This document shows, one piece after another, positions 47,215 to 57,084 of a DNA stretch of 64,000 nt (its first letter is position 1; the number at the start of each line of letters is the position of its first letter). Source of the stretch: AP-15 sp963788085 (GTDB taxonomy: Bacteria; Pseudomonadota; Alphaproteobacteria; ATCC43930; CGMCC-115725); assembly GCA_963788085.1 (NCBI GenBank), contig CAWBFS010000045.1, positions 11,856 through 75,855 on the forward strand, given 5' to 3'. The position numbers and the translations under genes are program-made. Under the pieces are notes generated by a model. It was not told where the DNA came from, ran no database searches, and saw only the letters and a program-made list of their open reading frames with translations.

Positions 47215-47264
47215 AAAAAATGACGCATGCGTCACGAATAAACTTGACGCATGCGTCATTTTTT
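47215..47264. promoter_or_regulatory. Double palindromic operator between moaB and the P450 operon
   Basis: TGACGCATGCGTCA, itself a perfect 14-bp palindrome, occurs at 47221-47234 and 47245-47258, separated by 10 bp. The pair is flanked by A6 (47215-47220) and T6 (47259-47264), so the whole 50 bp is one large inverted repeat apart from the central spacer. TTGACG starting at 47244 could act as a -35 box for the rightward operon. The two site centres are 24 bp apart, a bit over two helical turns. Looks like paired regulator sites; the regulator is unknown. Confidence 0.75.
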
Positions 47265-47361
47265 GATTATGGCTTAACCGAGGAAACCGAGCGCGGCATC
47301 TCCGCAACCGACGGATCGGCGCTCGGCCGGCTCGGCGACGATTATGATCGACGGAGGCGTA

Positions 47362-47688
47362 ATGCCCAAGGTCACCTACATCGAGCATGACGGGACACGG
47401 CATCGGGTGGAAGTCCCGGTCGGGCTGTCGCTGATGCGCGGCGCGATCGACAACAACGTGCCCGGGATAGACGCAGATTGCGGGGGCCAATGCGCCTGCG
47501 CCACCTGCCACGTCTATGTCGAGCCCGCCTGGTTCGACAAGATCGGCGCGCCGATTATCGGTTCGCAGGAGGCGAGCATGTTGAGCTTTGCCGCCGGGGC
47601 CGAGTTCAATTCGCGCTTGGCGTGCCAGATCGCGATGCGCGAGGAATTTGGAGGGTTGACCGTCCGGATGCCGCAGGGACAGCACTGA
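47362..47688 (+). CDS. [2Fe-2S] ferredoxin
   Basis: 108 residues from the ATG at 47362, with GGAGG 4 bases before. Adrenodoxin/putidaredoxin type: PKVTYIEHDGTRHRVEVPVG, cluster ligands in CGGQCACATCHVYVEP (C-x5-C-x2-C with one extra Cys) and the fourth Cys in RLACQIAM. Expected electron donor of the P450 encoded 18 bp downstream. First gene after the double palindrome. Confidence 0.93.
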   Translation: MPKVTYIEHDGTRHRVEVPVGLSLMRGAIDNNVPGIDADCGGQCACATCHVYVEPAWFDKIGAPIIGSQEASMLSFAAGAEFNSRLACQIAMREEFGGLTVRMPQGQH

Positions 47689-47706
47689 CACGAACGGAGC
47701 CCATGG

Positions 47707-48939
47707 ATGACCACTTCCCTCCCCGATGTCTATTCGATACCGCTCGATGCGATCGACGTCAGCGACCCAAAAATCTACCAGGACGACGTTTGGCAACCCT
47801 ATTTCGAGCGCCTGCGCCGAGAGGCCCCGGTGCATTACTGCCGGGAAAGCCGGTATGGCCCCTATTGGTCGGTCTGCAAGTACAACGATATCATGCAGGT
47901 CGAAATCAACCATGGCGTCTACTCCTCCGAACTCGGCGGTATTGCCGTCGAGGACCCGCCCAAGGGTCTGGAGCGGCAGAGCTTTATCCGCATGGACCCG
48001 CCCAAACACGACGAGCAGCGCAAGGTGGTCGGCCCGATCGTCGCCCCGGCGAATCTTGCCGAGATGGAGGCAACGATCCGTGAGCGGACGATCCGGGTGC
48101 TCGACGGCCTGCCGCGGAACGAAACCTTCGACTGGGTCGAGCGGGTGTCGATCGAATTGACGACGATGATGCTGGCGACGTTGTTCGACTATCCCTGGGA
48201 GGACCGCCGCCAGCTGACCTATTGGTCCGACGTGGCGATCTGCAATGTCCATGCGCCGGAATCGCCGGTGCACTCGGAACAGGAAAAATTCGACGAATTA
48301 AAGAAGATGGCCGAGCGGATGGCCGAGCTTTACAACGAGCGCGCCAAACAGCCGCCGAAATTCGATCTGTTGTCGATGCTGGCGCATGGGCCGGCGACGC
48401 AAAACATGCCGCTGCGCGAATTTATGGGCAATCTGACCTTGTTGATCGTCGGCGGCAACGACACGACGCGCAATTCGATGACCGGCGGCCTCTACGCTCT
48501 GAGCCGGCATCCGGGCGAATATCAGAAATTGCGCGATAATCCGGCGCTGATCGCGAGCCTGGTGCCGGAGATTATTCGCTACGTGACCCCGGTCATCCAC
48601 ATGCGGCGCACCGCGACCCAGGATGCCGAGCTCGGCGGCCGACAGATCAAAAAGGGCGACAAGGTCGTGATGTGGTACGTCTCCGGCAACCGCGACCCCG
48701 ACGCGATCGACGACCCGGACAGTTTCATCATCGACCGGCCGCGGCCGCGTCAGCATCTGTCGTTCGGCTTCGGCATCCACCGCTGCGTCGGCAACCGGCT
48801 CGCCGAATTGCAATTGCGCATCCTGTGGGAAGAGCTCTTGCCGCGCCATCCGGTGATCGAGGTGTTGGCGCCGCCATGCCGCACCTACTCCAACTTCATT
48901 CACGGCATGCGCTCGATGCCGGTGCGTATCCCCGCGTAA
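47707..48939 (+). CDS. Cytochrome P450, CYP153-like
   Basis: 410 residues, intact. Substrate-recognition and I-helix region LTLLIVGGNDTTRNSMTGGL, ExxR in PEIIRYV, and the haem loop FGFGIHRCVGNRLAELQLRI with Cys at about 360. YWSVCKYNDIMQVEINHGVY, SFIRMDPPKHDEQRKVVGPI and SIELTTMMLATLFDYPWEDR resemble CYP153 alkane/fatty-acid terminal hydroxylases. Class I system with the upstream ferredoxin; no ferredoxin reductase is encoded here. Confidence 0.88.
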   Translation: MTTSLPDVYSIPLDAIDVSDPKIYQDDVWQPYFERLRREAPVHYCRESRYGPYWSVCKYNDIMQVEINHGVYSSELGGIAVEDPPKGLERQSFIRMDPPKHDEQRKVVGPIVAPANLAEMEATIRERTIRVLDGLPRNETFDWVERVSIELTTMMLATLFDYPWEDRRQLTYWSDVAICNVHAPESPVHSEQEKFDELKKMAERMAELYNERAKQPPKFDLLSMLAHGPATQNMPLREFMGNLTLLIVGGNDTTRNSMTGGLYALSRHPGEYQKLRDNPALIASLVPEIIRYVTPVIHMRRTATQDAELGGRQIKKGDKVVMWYVSGNRDPDAIDDPDSFIIDRPRPRQHLSFGFGIHRCVGNRLAELQLRILWEELLPRHPVIEVLAPPCRTYSNFIHGMRSMPVRIPA

Positions 48940-48972
48940 ATCTTTAGAGCGATTTTCCCGCAGGCTGCATCC

Positions 48973-50496
48973 ATGGAAACGAGATCTGAACCAATGATCA
49001 TGACAAACCCAGGTCCTGTGACGGCACCACAGACCTCCGAGCACTTCGATGTCGTGATCGTTGGGGCGGGAATCTCCGGGGTCGGCGGTGCGTATCACCT
49101 GACCAAGCAGTGCCCCGGGACGAGCTTTATCGTCCTCGAGGCGAAGGCAAGCTTCGGTGGTACCTGGCTGACCCACCGCTATCCCGGCATCCGGTCGGAT
49201 AGCGACCTTTACACGTTCGGCTATCGCTTCAAGCCATGGACCAGTGCGCCAATCGCAACCGCTGCCGAGATCCTCAACTACATGGGCGAAGTCATCGACG
49301 AGAACGATCTCGGCAGCCACATCCGCTATCGTCACGAGATCACATCGGCACGCTGGTCGAGCAGCGAAAATCTTTGGACGCTCGAGGCGAGCCGGACGGA
49401 TACCGGCGAAAGTCTCCGGTTCACCGCCAACTTTCTCTGGATGTGCCAGGGCTATTACCGGCACTCGCAGGGTTACACGCCGGAATGGGTTGGGATGGCG
49501 GACTACAAGGGCCAGATCGTCCACCCGCAGAATTGGCCGGAGGATCTGGACTACGCAGGCAAGAATGTTGTCGTTATCGGCTCGGGTGCCACCGCGGCGA
49601 CGCTTATTCCGGCGATCGCGCCCGAATGTGGCCATGTCACGATGCTGCAGCGCTCGCCGACCTATTTCAGGACGGGCCGCAATGCGATCGAGATCGCGGA
49701 CGAGTTGCGCGAGCTGGATATCGACGAGACATGGATCCACGAGATCGTGCGCAAGAAAATCCTGCACGATCAAGCCGTCTTTACCGACCGCTCATTCACC
49801 GAACCGGAGGCCGTCAAGCAGGAACTGCTGGCGGCGGTTCGTGCCTATCTGGGCCCCGATTACGACATCGAAACGCATTTCACGCCGAAATACCGGCCAT
49901 GGCGGCAGCGCATCGCCTTCATTCCCGACGGCGATTTCTTGGAGGCGATCCGCGCCGGCAAGGCGTCGGTCGTCACTGACGAGATCGAGAGGTTTACGGA
50001 GAGCGGTATCCTCCTCCGGTCGGGCAGGCTTCTCGAAGCCGACATCATCGTCACGGCCACCGGCTTCAATCTCAACGTGCTCGGCGACATCAATTTCGAG
50101 ATCGACGAAAAGCCCCTCGTCTTCTCCGATACGGTCACCTATCGCGGCATGATGTTTACGGGCGTGCCGAACATGGCGTGGGTGTTCGGGTACTTTCGAG
50201 CCAGCTGGACACTGCGGGCGGACCTCGTCGCCGACTTTGTCTGCCGGCTGCTCAATCACATGAAGGAAAAGGGCGCTCGGAAGGTCACGCCGAGGCTTCG
50301 ACCCGAGGACAAGGATATGCCGTTGCTGCCTTGGATCGATCCCGAGAACTTCAATCCCGGCTATATGATGCGCGGCATGCACCTGCTGCCGAAGCGCGGC
50401 GACAAGCCCGAATGGCAGCACACTCAAGACTATTGGACCGAGAAGGATCAGTTTCCTGCCGCCGACCTCGACGACGGTTGCTTCGTCTACGAGTGA
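48973..50496 (+). CDS. Flavin-containing (Baeyer-Villiger-like) monooxygenase
   Basis: 507 residues. FAD site DVVIVGAGISGVGGAYHLTK near residue 27, then FGGTWLTHRYPGIRSDSDLY, and a second dinucleotide site VVVIGSGATAATLIPAIAPE. HFTPKYRPWRQRIAFIPDGD and VTATGFNLNVLGDINFEIDE are typical of class B flavin monooxygenases. It follows the P450 by 33 bp and may act on its product or on ketones; substrate unknown. Confidence 0.88.
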   Translation: METRSEPMIMTNPGPVTAPQTSEHFDVVIVGAGISGVGGAYHLTKQCPGTSFIVLEAKASFGGTWLTHRYPGIRSDSDLYTFGYRFKPWTSAPIATAAEILNYMGEVIDENDLGSHIRYRHEITSARWSSSENLWTLEASRTDTGESLRFTANFLWMCQGYYRHSQGYTPEWVGMADYKGQIVHPQNWPEDLDYAGKNVVVIGSGATAATLIPAIAPECGHVTMLQRSPTYFRTGRNAIEIADELRELDIDETWIHEIVRKKILHDQAVFTDRSFTEPEAVKQELLAAVRAYLGPDYDIETHFTPKYRPWRQRIAFIPDGDFLEAIRAGKASVVTDEIERFTESGILLRSGRLLEADIIVTATGFNLNVLGDINFEIDEKPLVFSDTVTYRGMMFTGVPNMAWVFGYFRASWTLRADLVADFVCRLLNHMKEKGARKVTPRLRPEDKDMPLLPWIDPENFNPGYMMRGMHLLPKRGDKPEWQHTQDYWTEKDQFPAADLDDGCFVYE

Positions 50497-50595
50497 GTTG
50501 ACGATAGCGCTTGAGCGGCTCTGATTGCCGAGTTGTAAAGCGGCAAAAGAATCCCGGCGTTATCCTGCGTAGCGACATTCTGGTGCAGGTATGGC

Positions 50596-51246
50596 TTACG
50601 GTTCGACCCGCGGCACCGCCGGCAGTCCCCGCAAGATCAGGTTTGCCGCAAACGCCGCGGCGCCGTCGATATCGAGCGGCTGCCGCGCCAACATTCGCTC
50701 GCCGATCTCACGGGCGACGCCGATCACCGCGGCGGTCAGGTACTCGACATCGACACGCAACCCCGGATCGCGCTGCATCACGAACTCGATTGACGAGCGT
50801 AGCTCCTCGAACACCGCCGCCGCTGCCGGGGTCTGGATCCGGACACGCGGATAGCGCTCGGCCAACTGCCGGGTGGTGCGCAGCGCCAGCTGCTCGTCGA
50901 CGATGAATTGAAAATAAACCCGGATGATGCCGATCAAATAGCCGGCAAAATCGGCCGCCTCTTCGCGTTGCGCCCGCAGAATAGGCCGCAATCGTTCGGC
51001 CGCATCCGAGGCGATCGCGCGCGCGATCTCTTCCTTGGACCGGTAATAATTGTAGAATGTGCCCGAAGCGAGCCCGGTGCGGCCGATGATGTCGCGCACG
51101 CTTGCGGCTTCATAACCGACTTCGGCGAAAACCTCGCGCGCAGCGGTCAGGATCGCGCGCCGATTCTCGAGCTTTGTCTGGGCCCGCTTGCTGCTGCCCG
51201 CAGCGCCGGCGCCGGGATTTTCCCCCCGCGGGGTCGAATGGGCCAA
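50596..51246 (-). CDS. TetR-family transcriptional regulator
   Basis: 216 residues. Helix-turn-helix: NRRAILTAAREVFAEVGYEA, SVRDIIGRTGLASGTFYNYY, RSKEEIARAI. The C-terminal ligand domain is all helical (YLIGIIRVYFQFIVDEQLAL). It converges on the monooxygenase gene and is a candidate regulator of that operon and of the palindromes at 47215-47264, which is inference. Confidence 0.92.
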   Translation of the reverse strand: MAHSTPRGENPGAGAAGSSKRAQTKLENRRAILTAAREVFAEVGYEAASVRDIIGRTGLASGTFYNYYRSKEEIARAIASDAAERLRPILRAQREEAADFAGYLIGIIRVYFQFIVDEQLALRTTRQLAERYPRVRIQTPAAAAVFEELRSSIEFVMQRDPGLRVDVEYLTAAVIGVAREIGERMLARQPLDIDGAAAFAANLILRGLPAVPRVEP

Positions 51247-51249
51247 GAT

Positions 51250-52095
51250 CTAGCCGGACGGCGGTGCCGCGGCGAGCAGCTCGTCGAGGCGGGCGCGCAG
51301 CGACAAGAGGTCGCGCCAGGCCTCGCGTTTGCGCTCCGGGGTGCGCAACAGAAAGGACGGGTGAAACATCGGCAGTGTCGGAACCGGCTGGTCGAGACCG
51401 GGGACCGCGAGGTCGAACCAGCGGCCGCGCAGCCGGGTGATGCCCTGGCTTTGCGCCAACAATGCGCCGGCGGCGGTGCCGCCGGCAGAGCACCAGCACC
51501 TTGGGGTGCACCAGCGCAATGAGGCGGAACACGAAAGGCAGACAGGAGGCGATTTCCGCGGCTGTCGGCGTGCGGTTGCCGGGCGGGCGCCAATAGATGA
51601 CGTTGGTGATCAGGACGCCGCTGCGGTCGAGGCCGATCGCCGCCAGCATGCGGTCGAGCAGCTGGCCGGCGCGGCCGACAAACGGCCGGCCGATCCGGTC
51701 TTCGTCCGCGCCGGGAGCCTCGCCGATGATCATGACCGGCGCCGCCGGGTTGCCGTCGATGAAGACCGTGTTCGTCGCGGTGCGCTTCAGCGGGCAGCCG
51801 TCGAACTCGGCGACCAGCGCCGCCAGAGCCTCGACGCTGTCGGCGCCGGAGGCGAGCCGGCGGGCCGATTGGGCGGCCTCGCCCAGAGATTCGGTCAGCG
51901 CAGGAGGCGGGGCGGCCGGAACGGGGCGGGGGGATTGCCCACGGATCGGTGCTGGCGGATCGCCGCTGGGGGCGGCATGCTCGCCGGGGGCGGCGCAAGC
52001 CGGTCCGCCGCTTCGCACCCGATCGCCTCGTCGGCGCCCATCTCGACATACCAGCGCAGCAGCGCGAGCGCCGCCTCGCGACCATCGGCATTCAT
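51250..52095 (-). CDS. Family 4 (Fe-S) uracil-DNA glycosylase (two frame breaks)
   Basis: About 280 residues when repaired. N-terminal MNADGREAALALLRWYVEMG; a Pro-rich linker; then CPLKRTATNTVFIDGNPAAP, VMIIGEAPGADEDRIGRPFV and GRAGQLLDRMLAAIGLDRSG with the GEAPG catalytic loop, VLITNVIYWRPPGNRTPTAA, and in another frame LPMFHPSFLLRTPERKREAW. Removes uracil from DNA. Breaks lie near 51490 and in the linker (about 51900-52000). Confidence 0.88.
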
Positions 52096-52185
52096 CGGGC
52101 GAGTCTCTCATCGCAGCGGGAGCAGCGCACTCCCGTTTTTATACGGATCCTCTATAGTCGCTCCGGAGAGATTGGCGGAAGGGTG

Positions 52186-53823
52186 ATGAGCGAGGAGCGG
52201 GCGCAGCGCGAGCGGATGGAGTACGACGTCGTGATCGTCGGGGCCGGGCCGTCCGGTCTTGCCGCGGCTATCCGACTGAAGCAGCTTGCGGCCGCCGGCG
52301 AACGTGATCTCGGCGTATGCGTCGTCGAGAAGGGCTCCGAGGTCGGCGCCCACATCCTGTCAGGCGCCGTGTTCGAGCCGCGGGCGTTGGGCGAGCTGAT
52401 CCCGGAGTGGCGCGAACAAGGCGCCCCGCTGGTCACCCCGGCGGCGGAAGACCGCTTTTTGTTGCTGACGAAAACCCGTTCGCTGCGCCTGCCGACGCCG
52501 CCGCAAATGGCGAATCACGGCAATTACATCATCAGCCTCGGCAATCTCTGCCGCTGGCTGGCGCAGCAGGCCGAAGCGCTCGGCGTCGAGATCTATCCGG
52601 GGTTCGCCGCCGCCGAGGTGCTGTACGACGCCGCCGGCCGCGTGCAGGGGGTCGCGACCGGCGATATGGGGATCGGCAGGGACGGCCAGCCGACCGATCG
52701 CTTCCAGCCGGGTGTCGAGCTGGTCGGCCGCGAGACATTGTTCGCCGAGGGCTGCCGCGGCTCGCTGACCAAGACATTGGTGCAGCGCTTCCGGCTGCGC
52801 GACGGCGTCGACCCGCAAACTTACGCGATCGGCATCAAGGAATTGTGGGAGGTCGCGCCCGACCGGCACCAGCCCGGACTGGTCGTGCATACGATCGGCT
52901 GGCCGCTCGACACCGCGACCTATGGCGGCTCCTTTCTGTACCATCTGGAAGAGCGGCAGGTGGCGGTCGGGTTTGTGATCGGGCTCGATTACAAGAACCC
53001 GTTTCTGAACCCGTTCGAGGAGTTCCAGCGCTTCAAGACGCATCCGGCGATCCGCCCGTTTTTCGAGGGCGGCAGGCGGATCGCCTATGGCGCGCGGGCG
53101 CTCAACGAGGGCGGTTTCCAATCGATCCCGCGGCTCGATTTTCCGGGCGGCGCGCTGATCGGGGATGCCGCCGGATTTGTCAACGTTCCGAAGATCAAGG
53201 GCAACCACACCGCGATGAAGTCGGGGATGGTCGCGGCCGAGACCATCTTTCGCCGGCTGTCGGGAGACACCGGCGCCGAGGTCAGGGCCGCCCTGGAACA
53301 GAGCTGGGTGTGGGAGGAGTTGCGCGGCGTGCGCAACATCAGGCCGAGCTTCCGCTGGGGCCTCTGGGCCGGCCTCGCCTATTCGGCGCTCGACACCTAT
53401 GTGCTGCGAGGCAATGCGCCCTGGACGTTTCACCACCACCCCGACCACCTGCAGCTAACCAGCGCCAGCGAGGCCCAACGGATCGAATATCCGAGGCCCG
53501 ACGGCAAAATCACCTTCGACCGGCTTTCCTCGGTCTTCATTTCGAACACCAATCACGAGGAAGATCAGCCGCCGCATCTGCGGCTTCGCGACCCGGAGAA
53601 GGCGATCGCGGTCAATTATCGGCTCTACGATTCGCCCGAACAGCGCTATTGTCCGGCCGGCGTCTATGAGATCGTCGAAGAGGCCGGTGCGAACGCGCCG
53701 TATTTACAGATAAACGCGCAGAATTGCGTTCACTGCAAAACCTGCGACATAAAGGATCCGGAGCAGAACATCGATTGGGTTGTGCCGGAGGGAGGCGGGG
53801 GGCCCAATTATCCGAACATGTGA
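52186..53823 (+). CDS. Electron transfer flavoprotein-ubiquinone oxidoreductase
   Basis: 545 residues, intact. FAD site YDVVIVGAGPSGLAAAIRLK, GSEVGAHILSGAVFEPRALG, the membrane/quinone segment and GALIGDAAGFVNVPKIKGNH, and the C-terminal [4Fe-4S] region CPAGVYEIVEE...CVHCKTCDIKDPEQNIDW. Passes electrons from ETF to ubiquinone in acyl-CoA oxidation, in keeping with the acyl-CoA genes nearby. Confidence 0.96.
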   Translation: MSEERAQRERMEYDVVIVGAGPSGLAAAIRLKQLAAAGERDLGVCVVEKGSEVGAHILSGAVFEPRALGELIPEWREQGAPLVTPAAEDRFLLLTKTRSLRLPTPPQMANHGNYIISLGNLCRWLAQQAEALGVEIYPGFAAAEVLYDAAGRVQGVATGDMGIGRDGQPTDRFQPGVELVGRETLFAEGCRGSLTKTLVQRFRLRDGVDPQTYAIGIKELWEVAPDRHQPGLVVHTIGWPLDTATYGGSFLYHLEERQVAVGFVIGLDYKNPFLNPFEEFQRFKTHPAIRPFFEGGRRIAYGARALNEGGFQSIPRLDFPGGALIGDAAGFVNVPKIKGNHTAMKSGMVAAETIFRRLSGDTGAEVRAALEQSWVWEELRGVRNIRPSFRWGLWAGLAYSALDTYVLRGNAPWTFHHHPDHLQLTSASEAQRIEYPRPDGKITFDRLSSVFISNTNHEEDQPPHLRLRDPEKAIAVNYRLYDSPEQRYCPAGVYEIVEEAGANAPYLQINAQNCVHCKTCDIKDPEQNIDWVVPEGGGGPNYPNM

Positions 53824-53860
53824 TACAAGTGAACGGGTAGAGAATACATGCGCGAAATCA

Positions 53861-55577
53861 GTGATCGACGTTTACCGGATTTGGGGCGCTGCGGGGTTTT
53901 TGCTTGCCGGTCTCGCTGCCGGTGCGAGTGAGGCGGCGCCAACGCTCGACAAGCCCGAAACCACCGTCGAAGCGCCGTTTGGCGCTTATCTGGCGGGCCG
54001 TCACGCGCAGCACATGCGCGATTACCAGTCGGCCGTTTCGTGGTTCGAGGACGCGCTGAGGGCCGACCCCGAATCGCCCGAACTGATCACGCGCACCTTT
54101 CTGATGGACGCGAGCGTCGGACGGTTCGACAGAGCTCAGGCGCTCGCCGAGAGCGAGCTCAAACTCGATTCCGACCGATGCGATGGCCGAGCTGGTCCTG
54201 CTGGTAGAGCGGGTCAAAGCCGGTGATAAGGCCGGTGCGGTCGCCCGTGCCGACGCACTTCCCCAGGAAGGGGTGCACCGGTTTGTCCGCCCGCTGGCCC
54301 GGGCGTGGACGCGCATGGCGGTTGGCGATGTCGCCGGCGCCGACGAGGCGCTGCAGGCGTTTGACAAATTCAACGGTTTTGCGCCGCTCAAATTCTACCA
54401 GCTCGGTCTCCTCTATGATTTTGCCGGCAACGCCGAGCGGGCCGCGGACAACTTCAACCAAGCCCTCGAAGCGAGCGGCCAGCTCAACTGGCGGTTGACC
54501 GACTCTTTGGCTAATTTTTACCAACGACATGGCCGCAACGACGAGGCGCAAGAGCTTTATCAACGGTTCGTCAAGGACAATGCGGGAAGCGAGCTCGCAG
54601 AATCGGTGCTCGCCCGCAGGCCCACCGGAGTTCCGCCGCCGTTGATCGGCTCGGCCGAGGACGGCTTGGCCGAGGCGCTTTTCGACCTTGCGAGCGTCGT
54701 CAATCAGCCCGAGACCCTCGATCTGGCGCTGCTGTATGCCCGCTGCGCGCTCGAATTGCGCCCGCATATGGTGCTCGCTCAACTGCTGCTCGCCGACGTG
54801 CTGAGCGCCCAGAACAAGCCGGAACTCAGCCTTGCGACTCTTGCCGAGGTTCCGCAGAGCTCGCCTTACTGGTGGTCGGCTCGGCTGCGCATCGCGGCCA
54901 ATCTCGAACTGCTGGATCGCATCGACGAAGCAATCGACCAGCTCAAAGAAATGGCGGCCGAAGAACCTACGCGTGCCGGGGCGGACATGCAGCTGGGAGA
55001 CCTGCTGCGTGGTAAAAAGCGGTTTGCCGAGGCGGTGGACGCTTATGACGAAGCCATCCGGCGCTTTGCAGCCGCCGGTATGCCTGAGCGCTGGTCTCTC
55101 TACTACAGCCGAGGCATCGCGCTCGAGCGCTCGGGACAGTGGCAACGAGCCGAGGCAGACCTTCTGCATGCTCTGGAGTTGAAGCCGGACCAGCCGTTGG
55201 TGCTGAACTATCTCGGCTATTCCTGGATCGATCGCGGCGAGAATTTGGAGCGCGGTCTGCAGATGATCCAGAAGGCGGTCGAGCTGCGGCCCGAAGACGG
55301 TTACATCGTCGACAGCCTCGGCTGGGCGCATTACCGTCTCGGCGACTATCCGAGCGCGGTTCAATATCTCGAAAAGGCGATCGAGCTGGTGCCCGAGGAC
55401 CCGACGATCAACGACCATTTGGGGGACGCCTACTGGCAGAGCGGGCGACCGTTCGAGGCGCGCTACCAATGGCGGCGAGCCTTGCAATTCGGACCGCAAG
55501 ACGACGAGATCAAGCCGATCCAGGCCAAGCTCGACGGCGGCAGCGTGCCCGCTGCCGGGGCAGCGCGCGGCGGCTGA
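53861..55577 (+). CDS. Exported TPR-repeat protein (one frame break)
   Basis: About 570 residues when repaired. A GTG at 53861 is the best in-frame start; the hydrophobic segment GAAGFLLAGLAAGASEAAP looks like a signal peptide. TPR units run throughout (HAQHMRDYQSAVSWFEDALR, SLGWAHYRLGDYPSAVQYLE, INDHLGDAYWQSGRPFEARY). The frame shifts near 54175 between ALAESELKLDSD and AELVLLVERVKAGDKAGAVA. Lies 7 bp before ispE. A scaffold or secretion helper is possible, but no partner is evident. Confidence 0.82.
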
Positions 55578-55583
55578 GCGGGA

Positions 55584-56450
55584 ATGGCGGTTGCGGCCTT
55601 TGCGCCGGCAAAGGTCAACCTCTACTTGCATGTGACCGGCCGGCGGGACGACGGCTACCATCTGCTCGACAGCCTCGTCGCGTTTGTCGACATCGGCGAT
55701 CGCCTGACGGTCGAACTGGCTGCATCTTTGTCGCTTGTGGTCGACGGACCCGAAGCGGCCGATCTGGTCTCGGTCGGAGACGACAACCTCGTGCTGCGCG
55801 CCGCCCGCCTGCTGGCCGACCGGGCCGGGATAACGGCCGGTGCCGCGCTGCATCTGCACAAGCATTTGCCGGTCGCCGCCGGGATCGGCGGTGGGTCGAG
55901 CGACGCTGCGGCGGCGCTGGTCGCGCTCAAGCGGCTGTGGCGGATATCGTTGGAGGACGAGGCGCTTTGCTCGCTCGGCGCCAGGCTCGGCGCCGACATC
56001 CCCGCTTGTCTTTATGAGCGCGCCGTGTGGGTCGGGGGAATCGGCGAGCGCCTCAAGCCGGCCGGCGCGCTGCCGGAAGCCGGTATTCTCCTCGTCAATC
56101 CGCGCAGAGCGCTGCCGACCGCCGCGGTATTCAACGCCCGGCGCGGTCCGTTCGGCCATCTCGGACGGTTCGCGCCGATGCCGGGCGAAGCCTCGGCGCT
56201 TGCCCGTGCATTGATGCGGTGCCGCAATGATTTGACCGAAGCCGCGACCGATCTCGTGCCGGAGATCGCCGCAGTGCTGGCGCGGCTCGGCCGGTTGCCG
56301 GGGTCTTTGCTGGCGCGGATGAGCGGCAGCGGCGCCACCTGCTTTGCGCTCTTCGCCGATCGCGCCGGCGCCGAAGAGGCACGGGCGCTGATGGCGGCGG
56401 CCGAGCCTCGATGGTGGTCCGCGGCAGGCGGCTTTCTATCCGGGACCTAA
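55584..56450 (+). CDS. ispE: 4-diphosphocytidyl-2-C-methyl-D-erythritol kinase
   Basis: 288 residues. FAPAKVNLYLHVTGRRDDGY, the GHMP ATP loop LPVAAGIGGGSSDAAAALVA and the C-terminal ARMSGSGATCFALFAD are diagnostic. MEP-pathway isoprenoid synthesis in the cytosol. Frame intact. Confidence 0.96.
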   Translation: MAVAAFAPAKVNLYLHVTGRRDDGYHLLDSLVAFVDIGDRLTVELAASLSLVVDGPEAADLVSVGDDNLVLRAARLLADRAGITAGAALHLHKHLPVAAGIGGGSSDAAAALVALKRLWRISLEDEALCSLGARLGADIPACLYERAVWVGGIGERLKPAGALPEAGILLVNPRRALPTAAVFNARRGPFGHLGRFAPMPGEASALARALMRCRNDLTEAATDLVPEIAAVLARLGRLPGSLLARMSGSGATCFALFADRAGAEEARALMAAAEPRWWSAAGGFLSGT

Positions 56451-56486
56451 GAGGCCAAACCTTGAAATGGCGAAGATAATAGCTGC

Positions 56487-56735
56487 CTGTTACAGGTCGC
56501 CCCCGCGGAAAACGGGGGTCCAGGGCAAACCTCCGCAGCCTTGCAACCCTGGATTCCCGCTTTCGAGGCTGTCGGGAAATCGCGTATCGCCGGGATCAGC
56601 GCCGTGCGTCCTTCGAGACGGCTGCTTCGCAGCCTTCTCAGGATGAGGAATTTCTTAATGCTCTCAAACAATTACCTCATGCTGAGGAGCGCCCGCAGGG
56701 CGCGTCTCGAAGCACGTACAGCCCTGCTGCACCTC
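56487..56735. repeat. Dispersed intergenic repeat between ispE and tRNA-Gln
   Basis: The 496-bp gap holds no supported gene. It contains CGTCCTTCGAGACGGCTGC...CTCAGGATGAGG and its near complement CCTCATGCTGAGGAGC...GCGTCTCGAAGCACG, a palindromic element type common in alphaproteobacterial genomes, plus a GGTCCAGGG/CCCTGGATTCCCGC pair. The remaining bases up to 56946 show nothing recognisable. Confidence 0.65.
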
Positions 56736-56946
56736 TCCCTTCCCGATGACGAAGCACCATTCGTAAGACTTCGCGGGGGCGCTCGGTTGGGCGAGCTTGC
56801 GCCATCAGGATCGCGAGCGCCGGGATCACGGACCACAGGTAACATTGTTTTTCTCTGGTCGCACCCGCTAGGAAGCGTATGCGCACCGCGCCCCGTGACG
56901 CAAATCCCTTCAGGGATCGGCCGGGGCACGTTATTCTGTCGCTGGT

Positions 56947-57021
56947 TGGGGCGTAGCCAAGTGGTAAGGCAGCGGATTTTGATTCCGCCATCCGGAGGTT
57001 CGAATCCTCCCGCCCCAGCCA
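56947..57021 (+). tRNA. tRNA-Gln (TTG)
   Basis: 75-nt cloverleaf: acceptor TGGGGCG/CGCCCCA, anticodon stem GCGGA/TCCGC with loop TTTTGAT (TTG), T-arm GGTTCGAATCC, encoded CCA. Confidence 0.96.
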
Positions 57022-57084
57022 GCTTTGTTAAGGCTTAGAACGACTGGCTTCGGTATCCGAAGTCTCGACGTCGGGGAGAAAGCC

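Noticed and set aside
47215..47264. Bidirectional rho-independent terminator
   Set aside because: A/T flanks and inverted symmetry would allow it, but the flanking genes diverge from here, so nothing ends at this point; the paired 14-bp palindromes fit operators better.
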